Below are positions 22,274 through 33,006 of a DNA stretch of 64,000 nt, in pieces. Numbering within the stretch: the first letter of the stretch is position 1; every line of letters starts with the position of its first letter. Origin of the DNA: Alistipes senegalensis. Its GTDB lineage: Bacteria; Pseudomonadota; Gammaproteobacteria; Burkholderiales; Burkholderiaceae_D. Both the position numbers and the translations under genes were made by a program. Under the pieces are notes generated by a model that saw only the letters and a program-made list of their open reading frames with translations, searched no databases and was not told the origin of the DNA. The stretch is taken from the NCBI GenBank assembly GCA_023664945.1, contig JAMPER010000001.1:1170246-1234245 (forward strand), given 5' to 3'.

Positions 22274-24052
22274 ATGCACGACGGCGTTATCAACTTTATT
22301 CAGGATCTGGCCGTTATCATGCTGATAGCCGGCATCGTGACAGTTTTATTTCACCGGCTAAAACAACCTGTTGTGCTGGGATATATCGCTGCCGGTATCC
22401 TGATTGGGCCGCACACCCCGCCATTTGAGCTGATAAGCGATGAACATACCGTCAAAATCCTGGCAGAACTCGGCGTCATTTTCCTGATGTTCTCGCTTGG
22501 ACTGGAGTTTTCACTCAAAAAACTCTTCAAAGTAGGGACAACCGCCTTTATAGCCGCCTCGCTTGAAATTGTCCTGATGATCTGGCTTGGCTACCAGATC
22601 GGCCTGTGGCTCGGCTGGACCAGCAACCTGGATGCCCTGTTTCTGGGCGCGCTGTTGGCGATTTCCTCAACCACCATCATCATCAAGGCACTCAAAGACC
22701 TGAAAATGAAAAACGAGCGGTTCGCCCAGCTCATTTTCGGCATCCTCATCGTAGAAGACATCCTGGGCATTGGCTTAATAGCCCTGCTCTCCGGCATCGC
22801 CATCTCCGGCACCGTCAACAGCCGAGACGTTTTTTCCACCGTCGGCAAACTGTCGCTCTTTATGATCGTCGCACTGGTTTTTGGCATCCTGCTTGTGCCC
22901 CGTCTCCTGGCCTATGTCGCCAGATTCAACCGGGATGAAATGCTCTTGGTCACTGTTTTGGGGCTTTGCTTCGGATTCTGTCTCATTGTCGTCAAACTGG
23001 AATACAGCATGGTTTTAGGCGCCTTTTTAATTGGCGCCATTATGGCGGAAGCAAACGAACTGGCAAAAATAGAACGGCTCATCGAACCCATACGGGACAT
23101 GTTCAGCGCCATTTTTTTTGTTGCCATCGGCCTGTTGCTGGATCCCCGCGCCATGCTGGAACATGCCTTTCCCATCCTCATCATCTCCCTTGTCGTTATC
23201 CTGGGAAAAGTCGCCAGCTGCACACTGGGCGCGCTGGTAGCCGGCAATGACGGGAAAACCTCCCTCAAAGTTGGCATGGGGCTCTCCCAGATCGGCGAAT
23301 TCTCTTTCATCATCGCCTCGCTGGGCATGTCATACAAAGTGGTCAGCGACTTCCTGTATCCGATTGCCGTCGCCGTTTCTGCCATAACGACCCTCACCAC
23401 GCCCTACCTGATCCGCGCATCGGATCCAATGGCAAAAACACTGGGAAAACTGATACCCGCCCCGCTGGCCCGCCTTGCAAAACTCTATCGGGAATGGCTC
23501 CATTACCTCCAGCCGCAAGGCGGCAATGCCATCCTGGCAGGCATGATACGCCGGATCATCATCCAGATCAGCGTCAACCTGTCCATTGTGGTTGCCATCT
23601 TTCTTGGCAGCGCCTATATCGCAAACTTCATGGGAGCCTGGCTGGAAAAAGGAATACAGGATACGGATTACCAAAAATCCATCATCTGGGGAACAACCGT
23701 ACTGCTGTCGCTGCCATTCCTGATAGCAGCCTTCCGCAAATTCAAGGCACTTTCCATGCTTTTGGCCGAAATGAGCGTCCGGGAAAGCGTAACCGGCCGG
23801 TACACCAAACAAGTCAGGCACGCCATCAGTGAAATCATTCCCCTGCTGTTCGTTGCCGCAACCCTCTTTATCCTGGCTGCTCTAAGCGCCGGCATCCTGC
23901 CAAAAGGACTTTCCCTGCTTCTTGCCATCGGCGTCATTATCGCCATCATGCTCGTATTGCGTCAGTGGTTCATCCGCATCCATTCCCGTCTTCAAATCGC
24001 GCTTTATGAGACAATGGACCATAGCCATGACGGTGATTCGTCCGACAGTTGA
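22274..24052 (+). CDS. Monovalent cation:proton antiporter, CPA2 family
   Basis: 592-residue inner-membrane antiporter. The N-terminal 385 residues form about 12 hydrophobic segments with family motifs [10 protein letters not shown]-like ([17 protein letters not shown]), [16 protein letters not shown] and [16 protein letters not shown]. It resembles YbaL/KefB-type carriers, but after about residue 400 there is no recognisable Rossmann TrkA-N domain; instead there are further hydrophobic helices and a His/Asp-rich tail ([11 protein letters not shown]). Ion specificity cannot be read from sequence. Its frame overlaps upstream open sequence of rpiA by a few nt. Confidence 0.9.
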   Translation: MHDGVINFIQDLAVIMLIAGIVTVLFHRLKQPVVLGYIAAGILIGPHTPPFELISDEHTVKILAELGVIFLMFSLGLEFSLKKLFKVGTTAFIAASLEIVLMIWLGYQIGLWLGWTSNLDALFLGALLAISSTTIIIKALKDLKMKNERFAQLIFGILIVEDILGIGLIALLSGIAISGTVNSRDVFSTVGKLSLFMIVALVFGILLVPRLLAYVARFNRDEMLLVTVLGLCFGFCLIVVKLEYSMVLGAFLIGAIMAEANELAKIERLIEPIRDMFSAIFFVAIGLLLDPRAMLEHAFPILIISLVVILGKVASCTLGALVAGNDGKTSLKVGMGLSQIGEFSFIIASLGMSYKVVSDFLYPIAVAVSAITTLTTPYLIRASDPMAKTLGKLIPAPLARLAKLYREWLHYLQPQGGNAILAGMIRRIIIQISVNLSIVVAIFLGSAYIANFMGAWLEKGIQDTDYQKSIIWGTTVLLSLPFLIAAFRKFKALSMLLAEMSVRESVTGRYTKQVRHAISEIIPLLFVAATLFILAALSAGILPKGLSLLLAIGVIIAIMLVLRQWFIRIHSRLQIALYETMDHSHDGDSSDS

Positions 24053-24132
24053 CTTTCTTTAGCGAAATCTTATCCTGTCAGCCGTTATACAGAATAAAAT
24101 TTTTATTTTCCATTCATCTCTTCAGGCTTGCC

Positions 24133-24804
24133 ATGTCACAGGATAACCTCAAACTCTCCGTTGCCCGCGCTGCGCTGGCATACCTTCCGGAAGGCCAAAT
24201 TATCGGCATCGGAACCGGTTCAACCGCCAATTTCTTTATTGACGAACTGGCCAAAACAAAAGAAAAAATCAAAGGTGCTGTGGCCTCCTCCGAAGCAACC
24301 GCAGCACGCCTTCGCTCACACAATATCGCTGTATTTGACTTAAACAGCATTACTTCCATCCCTGTCTATATTGACGGCGCAGACGAAATCACCCGGGAAG
24401 GCGTCATGATAAAAGGCGGCGGCGGCGCCCTGACCCGTGAAAAAATTGTCGCATCAGCCGCCGGCCAATTCATCTGTATTGCCGATGAATCTAAACTGGT
24501 TACCACCCTCGGCGCCTTTCCCCTGCCAATAGAAGTCATTCCCATGGCACATGCCATCATTGCCGGAAAATTGCGCTCCCTTGGGGGAGATCCCTGCCTG
24601 CGCATGAAAGAAAACAAGCCATACCAGACCGACAACGGCAACTTCATCCTGGATATCCGGCAATTGCAAATACATAACCCGGTTGCCCTGGAAAAAGAAA
24701 TCAACAACCTGCCCGGAGTGGTAACCGTCGGGCTTTTCGCCCAAAGGAAAGCCGATATCTGCCTTCTTGGGACAACCGGCGGCGTTAAAACCCTCGCATT
24801 CTGA
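24133..24804 (+). CDS. rpiA: Ribose-5-phosphate isomerase A
   Basis: 223-residue pentose-phosphate enzyme interconverting ribose-5-phosphate and ribulose-5-phosphate. Motifs [16 protein letters not shown] (phosphate loop), YIDGADEI (catalytic Asp) and [15 protein letters not shown] are intact. ATG 24133 ([15 protein letters not shown]) is chosen; the frame is open back to 24049 but the additional residues are hydrophobic and unlike RpiA. A short hairpin TGCGCC/GGCGCA follows at 24810-24827. Confidence 0.97.
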   Translation: MSQDNLKLSVARAALAYLPEGQIIGIGTGSTANFFIDELAKTKEKIKGAVASSEATAARLRSHNIAVFDLNSITSIPVYIDGADEITREGVMIKGGGGALTREKIVASAAGQFICIADESKLVTTLGAFPLPIEVIPMAHAIIAGKLRSLGGDPCLRMKENKPYQTDNGNFILDIRQLQIHNPVALEKEINNLPGVVTVGLFAQRKADICLLGTTGGVKTLAF

Positions 24805-24860
24805 CAACCTGCGCCAGACCAGGCGCATGCACAACACCTTGTTACATCAGTGAAATTAAT

Positions 24861-24906
24861 GCAAATGTAAATTTGCTTGACAAAAAGAGAAGCTTTTCCG
24901 TAAGCT
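24861..24906 (+). promoter_or_regulatory. Candidate promoter and operator upstream of mltD
   Basis: TTGACA (24877-24882), 18 nt, TAAGCT (24901-24906): perfect -35, weak -10. Directly upstream is an inverted repeat GCAAAT-GTAA-ATTTGC (24861-24876). Within the spacer and -10 there is also a direct repeat of AAGCTT. These are possible regulator sites; no regulator is implied by the sequence. Confidence 0.45.
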
Positions 24907-24944
24907 TTCAGGCTACATTGATCTGAAACAAGTAAAGTAAACAT

Positions 24945-26447
24945 ATGGCATCCCGATATGGCATCAGGCTCTTTGTAACCCTTTTGACAGCAACCATTCC
25001 GTTTTCCCTGCCGGATGCCTGCTCGGCTGGCGATATTTCCCTGCCCAGATACAGCAAAGATGCCCAGCTTGCTGCTTTTCATTCCTCGCTCAACACCCGT
25101 ATCTCCCCGGCAGAAATCATTGAAGATGATCCTGTCACAGAAGTGCTGTCCATGTATGAAATTGATGTCTGGGACAGAATTCGCAGAGGGTTCGCCATCC
25201 CCGACCTCGAAAATTCGCTGGTCGGCAACCACGAGCGTTATTACCTGAAAAACCCGGAATACTTTGAACGGACGACAAACCGCGCTTCACGCTACCTTTT
25301 CCACATTGTCCAGGAACTGGAAAAGCGGGGTATGCCCACAGAACTGGCCTTGCTGCCCTTTATTGAATCCGCCTTCAACCCCCATGCAAGATCATCGGCC
25401 AAAGCAGAGGGAATGTGGCAATTTATCCCCAGCACAGGCCTTCATTACGACCTGGCGCAATCCGTCTTCCGTGACGACCGGCGTTGCATCCTTTCCTCCA
25501 CAGAAGCGGCCTTAACCTACCTGCAAAACCTCTACAACATGTTTGGGGACTGGCATCTTGCCCTTGCCGCCTATAACTGGGGAGAAGGCTCTGTCAGGCG
25601 TGCCATCCAGAAAACCAGAGCAGCAGGCCAGCCTGTGGATTTCAACAGCCTGTCTGCCCGCATGCCGGCTGAAACACGCAACTACGTCCCGAAACTGCAA
25701 GCAGTCAAAAACCTGATTGCCGCGCCGGACCAGCATGACATTCGCCTTCCCCAAATCGAGAACCAGCCATATTTTGTCAAAATTGGCAAAACCCGGGATA
25801 TTGATGTCAAAGTCGCCGCCAAACTGGCAGAATTGTCCATTGAAGACTTCCGTGCGCTCAACCCCCAGTTCGGCCAATATGTCATTACCGGCGGCTCGGA
25901 TGTCCATCTGCTTCTGCCAAAAGAAAATGCTGAAAAATTCAGGCAAAACCTGGCAAACTGGAAACAGCCCCTCTCCTCATGGACAGCCTACCAGGTTACC
26001 CAGCCCCGTGAAACCGTTGAATCCATTGCGGAAAAATACAATACCACACCGGATACCATCCGCCATGCCAACCATATTCCGTCCCAAATGGTGCTGAAAT
26101 TCGGTTCAACCGTACTGGTTCCCAAACCGGCTTCCGCAGACCATAAAAACGAAAAAGACATTTCACCTGAAATTGCCGCCACAGGCAAAATAGCCCTGGA
26201 ACGCATCGGCTCGCCTACCCGTGTTGTCAAAGTAAAAGTCAACAGGCAGGACAACCTTGCCTCCATCGCCAAACGCTATAAAACCAGCGTTGCCGATATC
26301 CGCTCATTAAACAGGCTGACCAGCGACAAAATAACATCCGGCACTATTTTAAAAGTGCATGTTCCCGCAAAGGCAGCCTCAAAACGGGCCATTTCCAGAC
26401 CACGCGCTGCCAGCAGCCACGTTCTCCAGAAAACAAAAACCGGCTGA
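24945..26447 (+). CDS. mltD: Membrane-bound lytic murein transglycosylase D, LysM-containing
   Basis: 500 residues. An N-terminal signal peptide (1-28) is followed by an SLT domain with the catalytic glutamate E141 in LLPFIESAFNPHARSSAKAEG and the MWQFIPSTG motif, then ALAAYNWGEG. Two LysM modules fill the C-terminus (about 340-395 and 425-475) for peptidoglycan binding. No lipobox cysteine is evident; the Cys near residue 26 precedes the likely cleavage point, so lipid attachment is uncertain. It cleaves peptidoglycan glycan strands in the periplasm. Confidence 0.93.
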   Translation: MASRYGIRLFVTLLTATIPFSLPDACSAGDISLPRYSKDAQLAAFHSSLNTRISPAEIIEDDPVTEVLSMYEIDVWDRIRRGFAIPDLENSLVGNHERYYLKNPEYFERTTNRASRYLFHIVQELEKRGMPTELALLPFIESAFNPHARSSAKAEGMWQFIPSTGLHYDLAQSVFRDDRRCILSSTEAALTYLQNLYNMFGDWHLALAAYNWGEGSVRRAIQKTRAAGQPVDFNSLSARMPAETRNYVPKLQAVKNLIAAPDQHDIRLPQIENQPYFVKIGKTRDIDVKVAAKLAELSIEDFRALNPQFGQYVITGGSDVHLLLPKENAEKFRQNLANWKQPLSSWTAYQVTQPRETVESIAEKYNTTPDTIRHANHIPSQMVLKFGSTVLVPKPASADHKNEKDISPEIAATGKIALERIGSPTRVVKVKVNRQDNLASIAKRYKTSVADIRSLNRLTSDKITSGTILKVHVPAKAASKRAISRPRAASSHVLQKTKTG

Positions 26448-26517
26448 TAAGCTGCTTTGGAAAGCATCCCCTGATGGGCTTTTATACTTATTCATACAAC
26501 AAACAACCATAAAAAAG

Positions 26518-26546
26518 TTGCCGCAACGGAAGCGACAGCCTACAAT
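26518..26546 (+). promoter_or_regulatory. Predicted promoter of fabI
   Basis: TTGCCG (26518-26523), 17 nt, TACAAT (26541-26546). Good hexamers at ideal spacing; the start point would be near 26553, giving a leader of about 90 nt before the fabI ATG. Confidence 0.55.
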
Positions 26547-26644
26547 TTCACGATTACCTTTTATCCCGGTGCTTTTACCGGAAATAAATACTAAAATCTG
26601 CGACAGGCTTACCGCAGAACAAACGATTGTAATTGGAGTGATGA

Positions 26645-27451
26645 ATGGGATTTTTGCAAGGGAAAAAAATTCTGATAACCGGCTTGCTCTCAAACCGTTC
26701 CATTGCACATGGAATCGCCCAGGCATGTCATCGTGAAGGCGCTGACCTGGCTTTTACCTATGTCGGCAGCCGTTTCAAGGATCGTATTACCGAATTTGCC
26801 AAAGAATTTGGCAGCAATATGGTCTATGAGTGCGACGTTACCAGCGATGAACATATCGCCAGCCTGTTCGACGAAATCGGCAAGGCATGGGGAAAGCTGG
26901 ACGGCCTGGTTCACGCTATTGCATTTTCCCCTCGCGAAGCGATTACCGGAGACTTCTTTGACGGTTTCTCCCGCGAAGCCTTCAGAATCGCCCATGACGT
27001 CTCTGCATACAGCTTCCCGGCCATGGTCAAGGCAGCCAAACCGCTTTTCCAGCCGGGTTCCTCTGCCTTGACGCTGACCTATCTGGGCGCCAACCGGGCT
27101 ATCCCCTACTACAACACCATGGGCCTGGCCAAGGCATCCCTTGAAGCAACCGTGCGTTACATGGCAGATTCCCTTGGCAAGCATGGTGTCAGAATCAATG
27201 CCATCTCCGCAGGTCCCATCCGGACTATTGCATCCAGCGGTATCAAGGATTTCAATCTCCTTTTGAACTTCGTTGAAAACCATGCCCCGCTTCGCCGCAA
27301 TGTCACCATTGAAGAAGTCGGCAATGTTGCTGCTTTCATGCTTTCCGACCTGGCATCAGGCGTAACCGGCGAAATAACCTATGTGGACGGCGGATTTAAC
27401 TTCGTCATGGGACTCAATCCCGATGTAGATACCCCCCCTGCCCGCAGCTGA
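26645..27451 (+). CDS. fabI: Enoyl-[acyl-carrier-protein] reductase (NADH), FabI
   Basis: 268-residue short-chain dehydrogenase for the last step of fatty-acid elongation. Key residues fall at E. coli positions: Tyr146, Tyr156 and Lys163 (in RAIPYYNTMGLAK). The residue at the triclosan-linked Gly93 position is Ala93 (VHAIAFS). Cofactor-binding GLLSNRSIAHGIA near the N-terminus is typical of FabI. Monocistronic, with a good promoter and a terminator at 27465. Confidence 0.97.
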   Translation: MGFLQGKKILITGLLSNRSIAHGIAQACHREGADLAFTYVGSRFKDRITEFAKEFGSNMVYECDVTSDEHIASLFDEIGKAWGKLDGLVHAIAFSPREAITGDFFDGFSREAFRIAHDVSAYSFPAMVKAAKPLFQPGSSALTLTYLGANRAIPYYNTMGLAKASLEATVRYMADSLGKHGVRINAISAGPIRTIASSGIKDFNLLLNFVENHAPLRRNVTIEEVGNVAAFMLSDLASGVTGEITYVDGGFNFVMGLNPDVDTPPARS

Positions 27452-27464
27452 TTTACCCTACCCT

Positions 27465-27491
27465 TCCGGCCAGATACCGTATCTGGCCGGA
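27465..27491 (+). terminator. Hairpin terminator after fabI
   Basis: Arms TCCGGCCAGATAC and GTATCTGGCCGGA pair perfectly with a one-base spacer. It lies 14 nt after the fabI stop; a pyrimidine-rich TCCTCTTCT tail follows. It could also serve the convergent protease gene. Confidence 0.7.
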
Positions 27492-27560
27492 TCCTCTTCT
27501 CTGAAAGAATACCTCTTCCTCTTCAGGAAAATAGCCAACACCGTTTGGTAGTCACGCCGC

Positions 27561-29087
27561 TTACTTTTCTGCCAGCTCCTCCAGGCGCTGTTTTTGCCAT
27601 TCACGCTCCTTGGCGTCAATAATGGAATGATCATAAAACGTCACATCCGGCGCCTGCCTGGCCAAAGACAACTGTTCCAGCGCGGCCGATATCCCGCCGG
27701 AAAGGCTATAAGATTCGGCAAGCGCCAGATGCATCAGCGCAACCTTTCCCTGCGCGCCATACACCTTGGCCAACAACCCCTGTATCATGGCATCATTGCG
27801 ATAAAGCTGCGCCTGCTTGCGGAGATAAGCCAGCGCCTTGTCATACTTCCCGGCATGGTACAGCACCCCTGCATACTGATAAGACAACGCCCTGGATGAA
27901 GGAAAGCGGGAAAGCGCCGCTTCAGTATCCTTTGCAGCCGCTGCATACTGCCTGGAAGCCGTCTTGATATCAATAGCCGTAACAGTCAGTGCCAAACTGC
28001 GCTGCGCAGCCTTTTCTCCAATAAGCTGCCGCGCCTCCTGCAACAATACCGCCGCCCTGGCAGCATCATCCTGCTTCAATGCCAGCAAAGCCTGCCCGTA
28101 ATAGCCGGCCGAGGCCAGATAACGTCCCCCTGTCTTAATCATTTCCTGAAACCCGGCAGAGGCAGTCTCAAACCCCTTTGCACTGTTGTCCTGCAAAAGC
28201 TGCGCACGGATACGGACATAATAAAAATCCGGGGTATCCGCATGCTGGCGATAAGGCTCCGACTGTACCCGTGCCTCAATATCCGCAATTCGCTCGCTGG
28301 TTAACGGGTGAGTCCGCAAATAGGCAGAAACCCCCTCGCCGTAATTCCGGTTTGCCCTTTGCAAACGCTCAAAAAACAGCACCATGCCGGTAGTATCAAA
28401 ACCGCCTCCACGCAATATCAGAAAACCAATGCGGTCAGCTTCCCGTTCCGCATCCCAGTTAAAATTCAGCTGCTTTTGTATCGCCAGCCCCTGGCCGCCC
28501 ACCGCCAGCGCCCCGGCGGCATCCGCATTCTTGGCAGCGCCGGCAATCGCAGCCAGAACCAGCGAGGCAATCGGAATCAGCATATCCTGCTTCTGGTTGC
28601 CAATCATGCGTGCAATATGCCGCTGGGAAACGTGCCCGATTTCATGCGACAGCACTGAAGCCAGCTCCGATTCACTTTGGGCCGCCAGCAATAGTCCCGT
28701 ATGTACGCCAATAAAACCGCCCGGCAAGGCAAACGCGTTCAACGTCGGATCACGCAGCGCAAAGAAAAAGAAATCATTGCCTGCCTCCCCGCGAACCTCC
28801 GGCGTCGCATGAACCAGCTTATAGCCAATCCCGTTGAGATATTCGGTAACGACATCATCCTCAATATAATCCGGATCTGCCTGGATACGCCGCATAATCT
28901 CAACCCCTATCCTGTATTCCATCATCGGCGAAAGCTCACTTCCGGCAGCATCCCCCATCGTTGGCAAATTACTGTATTGCGCATATACGGCAGGCGGCCA
29001 CACCCATGCAAACAGCAAAGGCAACAACAGCATCCTGCAAAAAGCAGATAACCGTTTTTCACTGAAGAACCGTTTCTTTCCCATCAT
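27561..29087 (-). CDS. bepA: BepA-like M48 metalloprotease with TPR repeats
   Basis: 508 residues from ATG 29087 (the next codon is also ATG). A signal peptide (about 1-36, ending VYA) exports it to the periplasm. The M48 domain has HEIGH at 148-152 and a downstream [10 protein letters not shown] third-ligand motif, followed by C-terminal TPR-like helices (about 310-480). BepA proteins chaperone and proteolyse outer-membrane proteins such as LptD. GAAGG lies ten nt upstream of the chosen start; the frame runs on to 29459 but that part overlaps the moaC region and lacks protein character. It is divergent from moaC, whose start is 66 nt away. Confidence 0.92.
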   Translation of the reverse strand: MMGKKRFFSEKRLSAFCRMLLLPLLFAWVWPPAVYAQYSNLPTMGDAAGSELSPMMEYRIGVEIMRRIQADPDYIEDDVVTEYLNGIGYKLVHATPEVRGEAGNDFFFFALRDPTLNAFALPGGFIGVHTGLLLAAQSESELASVLSHEIGHVSQRHIARMIGNQKQDMLIPIASLVLAAIAGAAKNADAAGALAVGGQGLAIQKQLNFNWDAEREADRIGFLILRGGGFDTTGMVLFFERLQRANRNYGEGVSAYLRTHPLTSERIADIEARVQSEPYRQHADTPDFYYVRIRAQLLQDNSAKGFETASAGFQEMIKTGGRYLASAGYYGQALLALKQDDAARAAVLLQEARQLIGEKAAQRSLALTVTAIDIKTASRQYAAAAKDTEAALSRFPSSRALSYQYAGVLYHAGKYDKALAYLRKQAQLYRNDAMIQGLLAKVYGAQGKVALMHLALAESYSLSGGISAALEQLSLARQAPDVTFYDHSIIDAKEREWQKQRLEELAEK

Positions 29088-29153
29088 GTTATGATACCTT
29101 CTCTGGGCAGCTGGTTCACACCCACCCTGCTCCATTTTGTCATCCTTAAAACC

Positions 29154-29663
29154 ATGTCCCCATCTTCCCGCGAAAACCACATGCTGACCCATTTCAACAC
29201 AGAAGGCCAGGCGCACATGGTTGACGTTGCAGATAAAGCCGATACCCGCCGTACAGCAACAGCAGAAGGCACCATCCTGATCAGGCAGCCGGCATGGGAT
29301 CAGGTCAAAGCCGGCACAGCCGAAAAAGGAGATGTACTCGGCATTGCACGGACAGCCGCCATCATGGGCGCCAAGCGGACAAGCGACCTCATCCCCCTGT
29401 GCCACCCGCTGCCGCTTACCCACATCAGCGTTGATTTTATATTGCAGGAAGAACCGCACGCCGTCATCTGCCGCGCCCGTGTTGAAACAGTCGGCAAAAC
29501 CGGCGTGGAAATGGAAGCCTTAACTGCCGTACAAACCGGCCTGCTGACCATCTACGACATGCTGAAAGCCATTGATAAAGGCATGGTCATCCATAACGTC
29601 CGCCTTCTGCAAAAAACAGGCGGAAAATCAGGCAACTGGCCTCCCGAAACCTGTGCGCCCTAA
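29154..29663 (+). CDS. moaC: Cyclic pyranopterin monophosphate synthase MoaC
   Basis: 169 residues. Converts the product of MoaA into cyclic pyranopterin monophosphate in molybdenum cofactor synthesis. Signatures [32 protein letters not shown] and [20 protein letters not shown], then KAIDKGM, are all present. A later ATG at 29181 would give a 160-residue protein closer to the E. coli form; neither start has a clear Shine-Dalgarno. Other moa genes are not in the window. Molybdenum cofactor would serve formate dehydrogenase-type enzymes. Confidence 0.95.
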   Translation: MSPSSRENHMLTHFNTEGQAHMVDVADKADTRRTATAEGTILIRQPAWDQVKAGTAEKGDVLGIARTAAIMGAKRTSDLIPLCHPLPLTHISVDFILQEEPHAVICRARVETVGKTGVEMEALTAVQTGLLTIYDMLKAIDKGMVIHNVRLLQKTGGKSGNWPPETCAP

Positions 29664-29672
29664 AGCTGCCTG

Positions 29673-30902
29673 TCAGTGAAGCCGGGTATCCTCCCTGGCC
29701 GATTCAGGTAGCTCCGCATGCACCAGCTCTGCATGCACATCTGCAAACAACGGACCGCCGCACTCCTCGCAATATTCCGTCAAAAAGCGTTCCGGATGCT
29801 TCTTCTCGCACAGAACACCCGCCTCATCAAGCGCAGCTAAAATATGAACCAGCGCCCCCTGTCCGGCAGGCCTTTCATGGAAACCCGCCTCATCCCCTGG
29901 CAGCCTGGCTTCATCCGCATCATATACCGGCCAGACCACGCCATACAGAACCTGCGGATTATCTTTCAGATAAAAACCGATACGATATTCCGTAATGAAA
30001 TCCTGAAGAGTCGATTCAACAAATTCCCCGATAACCGCCCGCAAATCTTCTGCCGAAACATCCAGCGCATGCGTCAGATAATTGACAGCAGCATGAACAG
30101 CAGCCGGCCGGATCTGTTGATCCGCTTTCCGGCAAGCATCAAAAAAAGCCCCGGGTAAAATGACATCCAGCATACAGCCCGCCATCATACCGGACAATAA
30201 CGGAATAGCCCTTTTCTGCCAGTCAGCCAGGCACCTCTGCCGCCTTTTTTCAGAGCTTGCCAAATTGGCTGCCTCCTGCCAGCGAAACATCGGCAGGGAA
30301 ACCGGCACAGACGCCGCTATGACCAGATAGCGCACATCCGCCAGAAAAGAAGGCGTCTCCTGCTGTGACAAAACCGCCGTTTTATCAGACAAAGAAGCGG
30401 CAAACTGTTTCATCAGGGAAAACACTGCCACATGAGACTGGGGCAACTGGTCAATAGCATAGAGTTCAGGCATCAGAAAAAACGATGCCTTTTCAGCAAA
30501 AACCCCCTCTTTCAGAGCAGAAAAAAGCCCGGCATGAAGCGTCTCCGGCAGCGGGCCGCAAGGAATGGCAAAACGAGTCCATGCCAAAACCGGCGCAACC
30601 ATCAAAAGCACCTCATGCTCCGTCCCTTCCCGCTGGACAAGGCAGGATTCGCTTAATGCTTCCACCGTCTCCAGCAACACCTCATATGCGCCCGGATCAG
30701 CCTGATAAAGATGCGCAACAGCCGAATCCAGTTTCTCCTGCTTTTTCGTCTCAAGCAATCTCAAAACCGATCCTTCAAGCTGCTTTTGCCAGAAACGGTA
30801 TTCAGGTCGGCTGGCAGCCCGGCTGCTTTCCGTTGCCAGGAAAACCAGACGCTGACTGGCCGGTAAAAGCTGGGAAAAATCCTTTTTTTCAGGATAAGAC
30901 AT
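29673..30902 (-). CDS. DUF2863 family protein
   Basis: 409 residues from ATG 30902 (MSYPEKKDFSQLLPASQRLV). The opening ESSRAASRPEYRFWQKQLEG and general layout match DUF2863 proteins, which I know only from Burkholderiales and which have no assigned function. A C-terminal EYCEECGGPLFADVHAEL carries a CxxC that may bind zinc. No signal peptide or membrane segment. GGAGG lies 13 nt upstream of the ATG. It is convergent with moaC, with 9 nt between stops. Confidence 0.75.
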   Translation of the reverse strand: MSYPEKKDFSQLLPASQRLVFLATESSRAASRPEYRFWQKQLEGSVLRLLETKKQEKLDSAVAHLYQADPGAYEVLLETVEALSESCLVQREGTEHEVLLMVAPVLAWTRFAIPCGPLPETLHAGLFSALKEGVFAEKASFFLMPELYAIDQLPQSHVAVFSLMKQFAASLSDKTAVLSQQETPSFLADVRYLVIAASVPVSLPMFRWQEAANLASSEKRRQRCLADWQKRAIPLLSGMMAGCMLDVILPGAFFDACRKADQQIRPAAVHAAVNYLTHALDVSAEDLRAVIGEFVESTLQDFITEYRIGFYLKDNPQVLYGVVWPVYDADEARLPGDEAGFHERPAGQGALVHILAALDEAGVLCEKKHPERFLTEYCEECGGPLFADVHAELVHAELPESAREDTRLH

Positions 30903-30988
30903 GGTAAAAACAGAACCCTCCAAGGGCTGTATTGTATTAGAGACTGCCGGCCGGAAACAAACAGAAGCACCCGATTATCACATGCCGT

Positions 30989-31028
30989 AAAACAAACAGG
31001 CCCTGCAATACAAAATCGCAAGACCTGT
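30989..31028 (-). terminator. Terminator of the tRNA unit
   Basis: On the minus strand ACAGGTC pairs with GGCCTGT (31028-30996, one G-U pair) around an inner TTGC/GCA pairing, followed by TTTGTTTT. It begins 17 nt after the last tRNA-Glu. Confidence 0.65.
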
Positions 31029-31044
31029 CATCCTGGCGCCATAT

Positions 31045-31119
31045 TGGCATCTCCAAGGGGAGTCGAACCCCTATTCCCACCGTGAAAGGGTGGTGTCCTA
31101 ACCATTAGACGATGGAGAC
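31045..31119 (-). tRNA. tRNA-Glu (UUC), copy 2
   Basis: 75 nt including the encoded CCA. Acceptor GTCTCCA, D arm with TCGTCTAATGGTTAGGAC, anticodon loop CCTTTCACGG with anticodon TTC, T loop GGTTCGACTCC. Identical to the copy at 31155-31229, suggesting recent duplication or gene conversion. Confidence 0.97.
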
Positions 31120-31154
31120 ACTGCCTCTTCCAAAGAAGATTCTGTCAGAAAATC

Positions 31155-31229
31155 TGGCATCTCCAAGGGGAGTCGAACCCCTATTCCCACCGTGAAAGGG
31201 TGGTGTCCTAACCATTAGACGATGGAGAC
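31155..31229 (-). tRNA. tRNA-Glu (UUC), copy 1
   Basis: Same 75-nt sequence and CCA end as the downstream copy, separated from it by 35 nt. Both follow gltX, the synthetase that charges them, and lie in one transcription unit with tRNA-Ala. Confidence 0.97.
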
Positions 31230-31263
31230 ACTGTTTTCCCGTTTCAGCCAACCTGAATCAGGC

Positions 31264-31339
<76 letters not shown>

Positions 31340-31353
31340 GTAAAGAAGCAATA

Positions 31354-31383
31354 ATTATAACAGCATTTAAAAAATAGTGGTAA
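31354..31383 (-). promoter_or_regulatory. Predicted promoter of the Ala-Glu-Glu tRNA unit
   Basis: On the minus strand TTACCA, 18 nt, TATAAT. The -10 is perfect; the start point would lie about 7 nt before the mature 5' end of tRNA-Ala. Confidence 0.6.
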
Positions 31384-31450
31384 ATTTTATGCCTGCCATT
31401 TTCCCTTCAATGCAACATTTTCCGGTTTATCACCCATCCACGCACTGTTT

Positions 31451-32845
31451 TCAGGCAAGATAAGCCGACAAGCGCGACAACACCCTGTCCCTTCCAAACA
31501 GCACCACTACGGCGTCAATCGAAGGCGTATGCAGCTCTCCTGTTAAAACCAGCCGTAACGGCATTGCAAGCTGCGGCATCTTCAGCTTGTGCGCGGCAAG
31601 AACCTCCTTCGTCATAGCCGATACAGCAGCCCTGTCCCACACAACCGTTTCACATTTTTTGGCAAAATCCTGCAAGGCCGCACGGGAAGCCTCTCCCAAA
31701 TATTTCTGCATCAATGCCGGATCAGGGTGCGGCTCCCGGTAAAACAACATCGCCGTATCAGCCAGCTCATGAAGCGTATGGGCACGTTCCTTCAACAGTG
31801 CAACCACCTCCTGCAAATCCGGCGCATTTTCCATCTGCGCACCCATATCCGCCATCCTCGGCAAAATCAGCTCAGCCAGCCAGGCATTATCTGCCTGCCG
31901 GATATAATGGTTATTCAGCCACTTCAGTTTTTCCGGATTAAACTGGGCGGCCGAACGGGACATATGATCAAAATCAAACCACTGGCAAAACTGTTCCGCA
32001 GAAAAAATCTCGTCATCTCCATGGCTCCATCCCAGCCGTGCCAGATAATTGAGCATGGCATCCGGTAAAAAGCCCTGTGCCGGATATTCCATCACCGACA
32101 CCGCGCCATGCCGTTTGGAAAGTTTCTCGCCGTCATCCCCCAAAATCATGGGAACATGGGCATAAAATGGCAACGGCGCACCCAGCGCTTTCAGAATATT
32201 AATCTGGCGCGGCGTATTATTCACATGGTCATCCCCCCGTATCACATGGGTAATACGCATATCCCAGTCGTCCACCACCACGCAAAAATTATAGGTTGGC
32301 GTCCCGTCCTGGCGGGCAATAATCAGGTCATCCAGTTCCTGGTTGGAAATAGTAATCGTCCCCTTGACCAGGTCATTCCAGGTCACACTGCCCTCTGTTG
32401 GGTTCCTGAAACGAACAACCGGCTTTCTGCCTGCGGGAACAGGCGGCAGCACCTTACCGGGTTCAGGACGCCAGGTGCCGTCATAGCGGGGATGCTCGCC
32501 TGCGGCACGCTGCCTCTCCCGCATAGCTTCCAGTTCCTCCGGCGAGGCATAGCAGTAATAGGCAGAACCCTCTTTCAGCATCTGCGCAATGACTTCCCGA
32601 TACCGGTCCATCCGCCGCATCTGGTAAAAAGGCCCCTCGTCATAATCCAGCCCAAGCCATTCCATCGCATCTAAAATAGCCTGTACTGCTTCCGGTGTAG
32701 AACGTTCTACATCCGTATCTTCAATCCTGAGAACAAACTCGCCGCCAAAATGGCGGGCATAGGCCCATGAAAAAAGCGCAGTGCGCGCACCGCCCAGATG
32801 AAGAAAACCGGTCGGGCTGGGGGCAAAACGGGTTCGGACTGTCAT
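31451..32845 (-). CDS. gltX: Glutamyl-tRNA synthetase
   Basis: 464-residue class I synthetase. The HIGH-type motif is [18 protein letters not shown] and the KMSKS-type motif is [10 protein letters not shown]; the DDH segment [12 protein letters not shown] is also present. The start at 32845 ([13 protein letters not shown]) matches the family; an in-frame ATG at 32872 would add nine residues. tRNA-Glu genes lie directly downstream on the same strand, but they have their own promoter. No N-terminal fusion or truncation. Confidence 0.97.
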   Translation of the reverse strand: MTVRTRFAPSPTGFLHLGGARTALFSWAYARHFGGEFVLRIEDTDVERSTPEAVQAILDAMEWLGLDYDEGPFYQMRRMDRYREVIAQMLKEGSAYYCYASPEELEAMRERQRAAGEHPRYDGTWRPEPGKVLPPVPAGRKPVVRFRNPTEGSVTWNDLVKGTITISNQELDDLIIARQDGTPTYNFCVVVDDWDMRITHVIRGDDHVNNTPRQINILKALGAPLPFYAHVPMILGDDGEKLSKRHGAVSVMEYPAQGFLPDAMLNYLARLGWSHGDDEIFSAEQFCQWFDFDHMSRSAAQFNPEKLKWLNNHYIRQADNAWLAELILPRMADMGAQMENAPDLQEVVALLKERAHTLHELADTAMLFYREPHPDPALMQKYLGEASRAALQDFAKKCETVVWDRAAVSAMTKEVLAAHKLKMPQLAMPLRLVLTGELHTPSIDAVVVLFGRDRVLSRLSAYLA

Positions 32846-32942
32846 GCTGCAATCGAGAAAATGAAAAAACATATTTTACCGCGGCCGCTGCATTTCTTAA
32901 ACTGTCTCGGCAGCCACCAAAGCCAGCCCTGCCTGCTTTGGG

Positions 32943-32982
32943 CAAAAAAAATGCCCGCATAGACAATGTCTATGCGGGCATT
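32943..32982 (-). terminator. Intrinsic terminator of the OFA transporter gene
   Basis: On the minus strand ATGCCCGCATAGAC pairs with GTCTATGCGGGCAT (3-nt loop), followed by a run of eight T. It lies 25 nt beyond the transporter stop, just before the gltX promoter region. Confidence 0.92.
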
Positions 32983-33006
32983 CCTGTACTACCTTTTCAG
33001 CAGTGA